A DNA stretch of 27,505 bases, taken from an uncultured Eubacteriales bacterium (GTDB lineage: Bacteria > Bacillota > Clostridia > Lachnospirales > Lachnospiraceae). The stretch lies in the NCBI GenBank assembly GCA_900549105.1, contig URND01000029.1:1-27505 (forward strand), written 5' to 3'. Below the pieces are notes generated by a model that saw only the letters and a list, made by a program, of their open reading frames with translations, made no database searches and was not told where the DNA came from. This document shows, in pieces, positions 20,900 through 27,505 of this stretch. Positions within the stretch are counted from its first letter, which is position 1; each line of letters begins with the position of its first letter. The position numbers and the translations under genes were made by a program.

Positions 20900-23692
20900 T
20901 TAATCGGAAACGGTACTTCCATCGACATTTGCAGCCTGCCGTTTTCCATCGGTTGCTTCATTCTGATGGAAAACATAGGAAAGCATGTTTTTCGCCACGC
21001 TTCCTGAGTTGTAAGAGCCATAACCATATGGCAAAACAACAGTAACTGTAATCTGCGGGTCATCATAAGGTGCAAAGGATACAAAAAGGCCATGGTCCGG
21101 CCTCAGAGCATTTTCCTGAGCTGTACCTGATTTACCGGCGACTTCCACATCCAGGTCAGAGAAAACGGAAAGGAAGGATGAATTGCCGATAACTTTATAC
21201 ATACCGTTAAAAATCGAATCCCATGTCGACTCCTTAAAGTTGATATGTTCGATAATCTCCGGCGAGTATTCCTGAATGGTTTGTTCATTTGAATCGGTTA
21301 ATTTATTCAAAATGGACAACCTGTATAAATCCCCCCGGCTGGCTACGGCTGTAATATAGCGTGCCAGCTGAGACGGTGTGTAACTGTTTCGGGCCTGTCC
21401 GATGGCTGAAAGAACCGGGTCCATATCGGACATATTCGGCTCGGCTTCATCCAGTTCTATGCCTGAAGTACGGTCCAGCCCAAATAACGCCATATATTTT
21501 CGAAGTCTCTGAATACCGTATTCCGAGTTGTAATAACCTTTGGAATCGATGCCGAGACGGTAACCCACTTCGTAGAAGAAATAGTTACAGGATTCCTTAA
21601 TTGCATCGGTAATCTCAATCGAGCCGTGGCTGTACTGGGTTGACCAGCAGCTTGCCGGCGTTCCGACTTTATCAAAGACAATCATATCCATGATATAACT
21701 GTCAGGGGTGATAACTCCCTCTTCCAGTCCCGCGGCCGCCGTAATCATCTTAAAGGTAGAACCCGGCGCTGTTTTCTGCAGCATCGCCCGATTATACAGC
21801 GGGAGAGACTCATTTTCCAAAAGGGAAGTGAAATAGCCGGCATCACCAATCCGATTGGCGTCATAACTCGGATAAGAAACAAGGGCAAGAACCTCTCCTG
21901 TTTTCGGGTCAGTTGCCACAAGGGAACCGGAACACGGGTCCAGCGCCAGCATATCCGGAGTAATCTCCAGATTTTTTATTTTATTATACATAAATGCATA
22001 GGCATCCGTCACATTATTGAGCAGATTATCATATTCCGCATCCTTCTCAAGGACACCCTGCTCGTAGAGCAGCAGGCATACCTGCTGACCGGTAATCATC
22101 CCCTGGCTGAGCATGGCGGAATAAACAATTTTTGAAAAGCTGTTGTTCCCATCCAGTTCCAACAGAATAAAATCTGTCAGCGCCGCATAAATTTGATCTG
22201 AATCCAGGAAAGTATCTGAAATTTCCAGTGCGGACACCTGAATGGCATCTTTTCCAATGGCATAATGGAGATACTCATAAAGACTTGTATTTCCGGTAGT
22301 CCATAGCTGGCTTGTCTCATCATCCGAAGATAATCTGGAAGTATCCAAAATGCCGTTATTAATAATTATATTTTTAATCAGCTCAATATATTCCCGTTCT
22401 TCTTCAGAACAGGCATTATAAGAATTCATATTTGTTCCATCGAGCAGGTGACGGATTATTTCAAAACGGCTGCTCTCCTGGGATTCATAGAGAGCGTAGA
22501 TAGATTTCTCCAATTCGGAAGCTCCCTTATCTTTCATATGCTCCAAATCAATAATTCCGTTTTTTATGAGGGCGGCAAAGACCTCATTCATATCAATCCG
22601 TCCCTCACCGCTGCTTGACAGTTTTTGCAAAAGAATACCTGCAATCTCCTCTTCCAGCAGGTTATAGGCCTGAATCTGATAATCCTTATCAATTGTCAGA
22701 TACAGATTGTTCCCCGGCGATGAATCCACTCGTTCCGCAACCTCGAGAATACTGCCAAGACTGTCAACATAGACGGTCTGCTTTCCTTTTTCACCGTGCA
22801 GTTCTTTTTCAAAGGACTTCTCCAGCCCGGTTTTTCCGACAATATCCCCCGAAGCATAGCTGTCATTGCCGGCTAACCGGAATTCTTCCAGCTCATCCTC
22901 GGAAATTTCACCGCAATAGCCCGTTATATTTGAAAAATATTTACTGTTTTCATATTGGCGGACATAATCCTGCTCGATAGTTACCCCCGGAAGTTCCGCC
23001 GTATTTTCTTTGATTTTTGCCACAAGGGTGTCGCTGACATCCGCGGTGATGGTTACGGACAGATACTGTTCATAACGCTTCATAAAAAGTTCATAACGGA
23101 CAGCGGCAATTTTCAAAGCATCCTCCGTGGAATAGGAATCGTCAATCCCAAACATGGATGTACTGTCATCGCCATGGCACATGTAATCAAATAATTCCTC
23201 GACAGTCACACTTTTCTGCTCTTCCGAGAGCTGGTCAATATTATCCTTGCCATAGACATTTCGGATAAAGCGCAGGCGGCTGTTGCCGCTGGATGTAAAT
23301 TCCATCGTTCCATCCTCATAAAGGCGAATCGGTATATTATAAATCGCTTCATAGCCGGAGCCCTCAATCAACTGAATCAACCGGAAAATCATTTCATTTT
23401 TTTCCGCATTTGTTTTTAAAAGAGAACTGTCCTCTATCGTTATCGAGTTTGCCAGCCGGTTATAGGCCAGGATTTTTCCGTTTCTGTCATAAATGGTTCC
23501 TCTGGAACTTGGAAGTTCCGTTTCCTTCTGTATGCGATAGGTAAAACTTTCAAGATAACTTTCGCCCTCGATTACCTGGAGGACAAAAACCCGGTGAACA
23601 AGCAAAACAAAAAGAAACGCAAAAAAAGCACCGATTACAAAGATTCTTGATTTTGTCATATCTGAAATGAAGTTTAATATCTTTTTAATCAA
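20900..23692 (-). CDS. mrdA: Penicillin-binding protein 2 with large internal insert
   Basis: A class B PBP, the elongation transpeptidase partner of RodA. From a TTG at 23692 it has 930 residues: one membrane helix (about 16-38), the PBP dimer domain with SSRGTIYDRNGKILA, GYCGEIS and GDIVGKTGLEKSFEK, then the transpeptidase domain with STFK (645-648), SCN (701-703) and KSGT (854-857). About 230 residues (353-584) separate the usual LTIDKDYQ segment from GSLVATDPKTGEVLALVS; in ordinary PBP2 these are close together. The GTG at 23704 abuts the ribosome site AAAGGAA; the TTG has a proper spacing. It overlaps mreD by eight bases. Confidence 0.93.
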   Translation of the reverse strand: MIKKILNFISDMTKSRIFVIGAFFAFLFVLLVHRVFVLQVIEGESYLESFTYRIQKETELPSSRGTIYDRNGKILAYNRLANSITIEDSSLLKTNAEKNEMIFRLIQLIEGSGYEAIYNIPIRLYEDGTMEFTSSGNSRLRFIRNVYGKDNIDQLSEEQKSVTVEELFDYMCHGDDSTSMFGIDDSYSTEDALKIAAVRYELFMKRYEQYLSVTITADVSDTLVAKIKENTAELPGVTIEQDYVRQYENSKYFSNITGYCGEISEDELEEFRLAGNDSYASGDIVGKTGLEKSFEKELHGEKGKQTVYVDSLGSILEVAERVDSSPGNNLYLTIDKDYQIQAYNLLEEEIAGILLQKLSSSGEGRIDMNEVFAALIKNGIIDLEHMKDKGASELEKSIYALYESQESSRFEIIRHLLDGTNMNSYNACSEEEREYIELIKNIIINNGILDTSRLSSDDETSQLWTTGNTSLYEYLHYAIGKDAIQVSALEISDTFLDSDQIYAALTDFILLELDGNNSFSKIVYSAMLSQGMITGQQVCLLLYEQGVLEKDAEYDNLLNNVTDAYAFMYNKIKNLEITPDMLALDPCSGSLVATDPKTGEVLALVSYPSYDANRIGDAGYFTSLLENESLPLYNRAMLQKTAPGSTFKMITAAAGLEEGVITPDSYIMDMIVFDKVGTPASCWSTQYSHGSIEITDAIKESCNYFFYEVGYRLGIDSKGYYNSEYGIQRLRKYMALFGLDRTSGIELDEAEPNMSDMDPVLSAIGQARNSYTPSQLARYITAVASRGDLYRLSILNKLTDSNEQTIQEYSPEIIEHINFKESTWDSIFNGMYKVIGNSSFLSVFSDLDVEVAGKSGTAQENALRPDHGLFVSFAPYDDPQITVTVVLPYGYGSYNSGSVAKNMLSYVFHQNEATDGKRQAANVDGSTVSD

Positions 23693-24197
23693 TACGGTTC
23701 TCACTTCCTTTTATCTCAATCTTTTTATTTATCCAGCTGATTATCCGATACAGAAAAACAGCCAGAATCAACGTGTAAATCACTTCCGGGAGAATAATCT
23801 TCCGAAAATAAAAGAATACATCCATCCGGCCCCGGGTTAAAAAGCCGGCAATATAAACAATAAGCCCGTAAACCAAATCGCCAATACCGATGATAACGAT
23901 TGGCAGGGTCATATCTTCCTCATAAAAAATCTGCTGAACATATCCGGCGATATAACCGAGGATTGCCAGGGTCAGCCCATAAAAACCAAAATACATGGTA
24001 AACAGGGCGTCCATCAGAATACCGCAAAAAAATCCAATCAGACACCCTTCTTTTTTTCCGCGAATCATACCAATCGATACAGTGCAGATCACCAGCAGAT
24101 TCGGCACGATACCGCCAAGAGTCAGATTGGTGAATACGCCAATCTGCAAAAAATATGCTGTAAATATCATGGCTATATAAAAAACGAGCCGCCGCAT
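23685..24197 (-). CDS. mreD: Rod shape-determining protein MreD
   Basis: A 170-residue membrane protein with five or six hydrophobic segments. The family pattern is seen in GGIVPNLLVICTVSIGMIRGKKEG and FFCGILMDALFTMYFGFYGL. MreD links MreC and the cytoskeleton to the RodA-PBP2 synthase. AGGAGG lies just upstream of the ATG inside the end of mreC; the two genes are separated by one base. Confidence 0.93.
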   Translation of the reverse strand: MRRLVFYIAMIFTAYFLQIGVFTNLTLGGIVPNLLVICTVSIGMIRGKKEGCLIGFFCGILMDALFTMYFGFYGLTLAILGYIAGYVQQIFYEEDMTLPIVIIGIGDLVYGLIVYIAGFLTRGRMDVFFYFRKIILPEVIYTLILAVFLYRIISWINKKIEIKGSENRID

Positions 24198-24198
24198 A

Positions 24199-25074
24199 TC
24201 AGGATTCCTCCTCTTCTGCTTCCGAAGCTACCAAATCGGCCTTGAGCTGAGTGATAACCATAACATTTGTAATATTATCAAAGCTGACTTTCGGCGTAAT
24301 ATGGGCATTCTGGGACAGATTGGAACTGTCCATCGAAACATCGCTGATATAACCGATAACAAGGCCCGGAAGATATTTGTCGCTGATATAAGAAGTGACG
24401 ACCTCATCCCCGGCAGCAATCTGCGCATCCTTGGAAATCATTTCCACGCCGAGCAGGCCCTCCTGATAGAGCTTTAAATCCCCGTTGACAATACACAACT
24501 CGGTGGACTTTGAGAGCATGCCGCTGACACTGCTTGTATCATCAATAATCGCCCGCACAGTTGCATTATGTGCCGAAACATCGGATACAATTCCAACAAG
24601 GCCGTTATCATAAATGACATTCATATCCTTTTTGATGCCATCGCTGCTTCCCTTATCGATAATAAAATTATGATACCAGTTTCCGGGATCTTTACTGATA
24701 ATTCTGGCGCCGACCATTTCATAATCCGGATACACTTCTTTCATCTTCAAAAGGTCGCGGAGAGATTCCAGCTCGGACAGATTGTTTTCCATAGAGGAGA
24801 TTTTTGTATTCAACTGGTCAATCTGCTGTTTTAATTGTTCATTTTCAGCCAGCAGATCGTTCACCGACCGGCTGTGCTCCCGCCGTTCTCCAATCCACTG
24901 TCCCACACTGTTTAAGCCCTTTTCCATCGGCAGCACAAGGGAACTGATTCCATTCTGAATACTCAGCTTTTCTCCGTTATTTTTCAAACTGACACCAATA
25001 AAAACGAGACAAAGGGCGATGATAAGCCATAAAACATATCTCGGCTTCATCTGTTTTCTTTTGTTTTTATTCAT
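24199..25074 (-). CDS. mreC: Rod shape-determining protein MreC
   Basis: A 291-residue protein with one membrane helix (about 13-29), a coiled coil (about 70-112, LLAENEQLKQQIDQLNTKI) and two beta-barrel domains containing ARIISKDPGNWYHNFIIDKG, NGLVGIVSDVS and an exposed DDTSSVSG loop. MreC activates PBP2-RodA from outside the membrane. The C-terminal acidic tail (EAEEEES) is short. Its spacing to mreB is 14 bases; the ribosome site (GAAGGTT) is moderate. Confidence 0.94.
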   Translation of the reverse strand: MNKNKRKQMKPRYVLWLIIALCLVFIGVSLKNNGEKLSIQNGISSLVLPMEKGLNSVGQWIGERREHSRSVNDLLAENEQLKQQIDQLNTKISSMENNLSELESLRDLLKMKEVYPDYEMVGARIISKDPGNWYHNFIIDKGSSDGIKKDMNVIYDNGLVGIVSDVSAHNATVRAIIDDTSSVSGMLSKSTELCIVNGDLKLYQEGLLGVEMISKDAQIAAGDEVVTSYISDKYLPGLVIGYISDVSMDSSNLSQNAHITPKVSFDNITNVMVITQLKADLVASEAEEEES

Positions 25075-25088
25075 AGGTTTAACCTTCT

Positions 25089-26111
25089 TTAACTAAATAT
25101 TGCTTCTTTGACGGAATAGGCCAGTTTACGCAGCTTTGCATCCGACATAATAACGCCAAGGCCCTGGACAACACTCTGCTCCGGCACATCCGACATAATT
25201 ACCGGCACATCCAGTTGTTTTTCCAGATACATCTCCAGATTTGTAAGGCGGCTGCCTTCTCCTGTAATTAAAATTCCAAGATTGAGAATCGAGCTCAGGA
25301 CCTCCGGCGGCGTATGTTCAAATAAATTCTTTGCCGTGTGGACAACCTGAGTCAGCAATTCCTGAATCGGCTGGCAGACAACCTGGGATTCAACCTTTAC
25401 CTCAGCCGGCAGACCGGAAATCAAATCCCTTCCGAGAACCTTTTTAAAGGACTGGACAGTATTCAGGGCGGAACCCAGTTCCAGCTTCAGATTCTCCGCA
25501 GTCTTCATGCCTATCAGCAGGTTGTATTTTTGCTTTACAGCCTCGCAGATGGCTTCATTCATGGCGTTTCCGCCGATTTTCAGAAGACGGCTGGACACGA
25601 TGCCCCCAAGGGACAGGACAGATATTTCCACTGTGTCCGCTCCAAAATCAATCACCATAATTCCGGGAGTGCGGAGCACGTCCACACTCTCGCCGACGGC
25701 TGTGGCCACCGGTTTTTCAACAATATAGAGGTCTTTAGACTTGAATTCAGAGCCCATGGCCAAATCGAAAAAAGCTCTTTTTTCCACTTCGGTAATATCA
25801 CAGGGAACAGCAAAATAAAATTCATTGCTGCGGATAAAACCGTTGGTGCATTTCACCTTTTTCAAAAATAAATCCAATAAAATCTTCATATCATGAAGGC
25901 CGGCAATCACGCCGTTTTTTACCGGGCTGTAAACCCGGATATTTTCCGGGGCCCGCTCATACATGGCATAGGCTTCATCGCCGAAGGCGACCATCTCCGT
26001 CTTGCGCCGGATGGCAATCATATTCTTTTCTCTCAGCACCAGCCCCTGGCCCTCTTTATATATTTTAATTGTACCAGTTCCTAAATCCAGACCATATTTC
26101 TGTATAGCCAT
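25089..26111 (-). CDS. mreB: MreB-family actin homologue, divergent ATPase motifs
   Basis: MreB is the actin-like scaffold of the elongation machinery. The 340-residue protein aligns end to end with MreB and has the usual operon position before mreC. Several ATPase elements depart from the canonical ones. Phosphate 1 is DLGTGT (9-14) rather than DLGTANT. Phosphate 2 is DFGADT (155-160) rather than DIGGGT. The adenosine motif is ITGEGS (282-287) rather than LTGGGA. The catalytic Glu before Pro in IEEPMAAA is Lys133 in VEKPVATA. It may bind nucleotide weakly or not hydrolyse it, with a second canonical MreB elsewhere. AAAGGAG precedes the ATG. Confidence 0.9.
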   Translation of the reverse strand: MAIQKYGLDLGTGTIKIYKEGQGLVLREKNMIAIRRKTEMVAFGDEAYAMYERAPENIRVYSPVKNGVIAGLHDMKILLDLFLKKVKCTNGFIRSNEFYFAVPCDITEVEKRAFFDLAMGSEFKSKDLYIVEKPVATAVGESVDVLRTPGIMVIDFGADTVEISVLSLGGIVSSRLLKIGGNAMNEAICEAVKQKYNLLIGMKTAENLKLELGSALNTVQSFKKVLGRDLISGLPAEVKVESQVVCQPIQELLTQVVHTAKNLFEHTPPEVLSSILNLGILITGEGSRLTNLEMYLEKQLDVPVIMSDVPEQSVVQGLGVIMSDAKLRKLAYSVKEAIFS

Positions 26112-26130
26112 GGGATTCTCCTTTCATATT

Positions 26131-26844
26131 TCATAAGGCCGGAAGGCTCATATATCCTTCGGCTTTCAAACTTTTATATTGAGCGCCGGCCACAATAATA
26201 TGGTCCAGCAAATGTATTCCAAGTAACTCTCCGGCTTCCATAAGCTTTTGGGTTATGCTTAAATCCGACGGACTCGGTGTCGTATCGCCGCTTGGATGAT
26301 TATGTATCAATATAATTGATACCGCGCCTGCGCGCAGAGCTTCTCCGAAGATATCTCTCGGTTCGGCCGGCGAAGCGTTGACCGTTCCCTTTGAAATCAG
26401 CCGTTCGCCGATCAGATGGTTTTTCGAATCCAGAAGCATCATCTTTAAATGTTCCTGGCGGTAGGAACGAAATTCCGCCATATAGTATCTCGCAATAGAT
26501 GCGGGCGAACTGAAGGACAGATGTTCCCGGGATTTTAATCTGGACAGCCGGACAGACAGTTCGCACAGGGCAAGAATCTCTGTCGCTTTTGCATGTCCGA
26601 TACCATGAATCTCCATCAAATCCTTTTTGGATAAATGATACAGTTTTTCCAGTCCCTCACCGGGGATATCCAGATTCAGAATCTCCTCGGCCAGCGCCAC
26701 CGCACTCAGATTGCGGCTGCCTGTTCTTAAAATCAGCGCCAGCAATTCGGCATCCGACATCCTGTCGCCGCCATAAAGTTCAAACTTTTCTCTCGGACGT
26801 TCGCTTTCCCTCATCTCATGGATCAGAGGTTTTTTTCTACTCAT
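26131..26844 (-). CDS. radC: RadC-family JAB-domain protein
   Basis: A 237-residue protein with an N-terminal UPF0758 helix-hairpin-helix region (MSDAELLALILRTGS, and the IHGIGHAKATEILA hairpin) and a C-terminal JAB/MPN metalloprotein domain carrying HNHPSGD (181-187) with downstream Ser and Asp. Despite its name, a DNA repair role is not established for RadC; the fold suggests a metallohydrolase. I chose ATG 26844 for its fit to AAAGGTGAT; ATG 26850 overlaps that site. Position upstream of mreB is conserved across Firmicutes. Confidence 0.95.
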   Translation of the reverse strand: MSRKKPLIHEMRESERPREKFELYGGDRMSDAELLALILRTGSRNLSAVALAEEILNLDIPGEGLEKLYHLSKKDLMEIHGIGHAKATEILALCELSVRLSRLKSREHLSFSSPASIARYYMAEFRSYRQEHLKMMLLDSKNHLIGERLISKGTVNASPAEPRDIFGEALRAGAVSIILIHNHPSGDTTPSPSDLSITQKLMEAGELLGIHLLDHIIVAGAQYKSLKAEGYMSLPAL

Positions 26845-26896
26845 ATGCATCACCTTTCATGTGAATTTCAGGCGAACGCTTTACATAAATATAAAC

Positions 26897-26933
26897 AGGT
26901 ACACTAATTTATACTACCATAAATCGTGTACCT
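26897..26933. repeat. Large dyad-symmetric element upstream of radC
   Basis: AGGTACAC (26897-26904) pairs with GTGTACCT (26926-26933), and ATTTAT (26907-26912) with ATAAAT (26919-26924), round a 6-base centre. It lies between the stop at 26941 and the radC start. As RNA it would form a hairpin but has no clean U tract; as DNA it could be an operator. I found no convincing -35/-10 pair here. Confidence 0.6.
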
Positions 26934-26940
26934 TGTATAC

Positions 26941-27504
26941 TTAAAATCTATGAATAATTTGTGATTTATCAATGATTCCGGCTTCCACAAGCTTCTCCAG
27001 AGACATCATAATTCCATATTTTGAATGATACCAGGTGATGCCCCCCTGGAAGTAAACCGCGTAAGGCGGCTTGATCGGACCGTCGGCGCTGAGCTCAATT
27101 GAAGAGCCCTGAACAAAAGCTCCGGCCGCCATGATTACATCACTGTCATATCCCGGCATGGCCCACGGTTCCGGGTCCACAAAGCTGTCGACCGGCGCTG
27201 CGGCCTGAATACCCTTGCAGAACTTGATAACGCCTTCCGGCGAACCGAGGACAACAGCCTGAATGATATCATGCCTGGATTCACTTCCGTTCGGCACAAC
27301 CTCAAAGCCGAGCTTTTCATAAATGTTTGCCGCGAAAATGGCGCCCTTTAACGCGCCGGCAACAACCTGGGGCGCCAAAAACAATCCCTGATAAAAGGGC
27401 TGATAGCTGCCCGCATAGCTGCCCACCTCGCGGCCGATGCCCGGCGCGGTCAGGCGGTAGCTGACGCGGTCGATCACGTCCTGTCGGCCCACGATATAGC
27501 CGCC
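26941..27504 (-). CDS. Methionine gamma-lyase/aluminium resistance family protein, 3' part
   Basis: The C-terminal 188 residues of a fold-type I PLP enzyme of the family annotated as aluminium resistance protein or methionine gamma-lyase-like (YnbB of Bacillus). The visible part begins GGYIVGRQDVID and includes YRLTAPGIGREVG, FYQGLFLAP, ALKGAIFAA, EPWAMPGYDSDVIMAAGAFVQG and PPYAVYFQGG. The PLP-binding lysine is expected just upstream, outside the window, so activity cannot be judged. It may be co-transcribed with radC or separated from it by the inverted repeat that follows. Confidence 0.88.
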   Translation of the reverse strand, partial: GGYIVGRQDVIDRVSYRLTAPGIGREVGSYAGSYQPFYQGLFLAPQVVAGALKGAIFAANIYEKLGFEVVPNGSESRHDIIQAVVLGSPEGVIKFCKGIQAAAPVDSFVDPEPWAMPGYDSDVIMAAGAFVQGSSIELSADGPIKPPYAVYFQGGITWYHSKYGIMMSLEKLVEAGIIDKSQIIHRF

Positions 27505-27505
27505 C

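Overview
The window looks like core chromosome from a low-to-mid GC Gram-positive anaerobe, most likely a Clostridia member close to Lachnospiraceae. The evidence is the set of conserved neighbourhoods (rpmA-obgE-yhbY-nadD-yqeK-rsfS; lexA divergent from a LysM gene; an ylmE-H/divIVA block; radC-mreBCD-mrdA-minDE-rodA), strong AGGAGG-type ribosome sites, frequent TTG/GTG starts and a MinE alongside DivIVA. This assignment is inference; no rRNA or tRNA gene is present to confirm it.

Layout. Bases 1-3430 (+ strand) hold the end of rpmA, an intrinsic terminator, then a tight ribosome/GTPase/NAD operon: obgE (apparently starting at ATT), yhbY, nadD, yqeK and rsfS, closed by a very long perfect terminator hairpin. 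Bases 3543-4704 are an SOS module: lexA (-) and a YneA-like LysM gene (+) share a control region with LexA-box-like sites, one inside a consensus promoter spacer. A FAD oxidoreductase with a C-terminal Rieske domain follows and converges on a XerS-like tyrosine recombinase and a TtcA-type tRNA thiolase (6159-7980, -), which seem to share a promoter and a structured leader.

Bases 8213-16137 (-) carry a long chain: a YhcC-type radical SAM protein, an HlyD-like membrane adaptor with no transporter beside it, yggS, sepF, yggT, ylmH (rqcP), divIVA, aroB, lspA and a RluD-family pseudouridine synthase. This is a Gram-positive division/polar-growth cluster joined to lipoprotein processing and shikimate synthesis. 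Bases 16252-16980 hold a DUF378 small membrane protein and a 139-residue P-loop protein, back to back around a bidirectional terminator.

Bases 17067-27504 (-) form a cell-shape operon: a PLP-fold gene truncated by the window edge, radC, mreB, mreC, mreD, mrdA (PBP2), minD, minE, rodA, mgsA and a lipoprotein D,D-carboxypeptidase. Its members would build the elongation machinery (MreBCD scaffold, RodA glycosyltransferase, PBP2 transpeptidase), place the septum (MinDE) and trim peptides (DacA).

The window contains no obviously new system such as a defence island, but this shape operon is unusual. MreB lacks several canonical ATPase residues, PBP2 has an insert of about 230 residues, MgsA lacks residues known to be catalytic in the E. 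coli enzyme, minC is missing between mrdA and minD, and the carboxypeptidase is lipid-anchored at its N terminus. No mobile element, CRISPR array or RNA gene was seen. No stretch over 300 bases lacks a gene; the longest gap (7981-8212) holds a terminator, a promoter and a leader hairpin.
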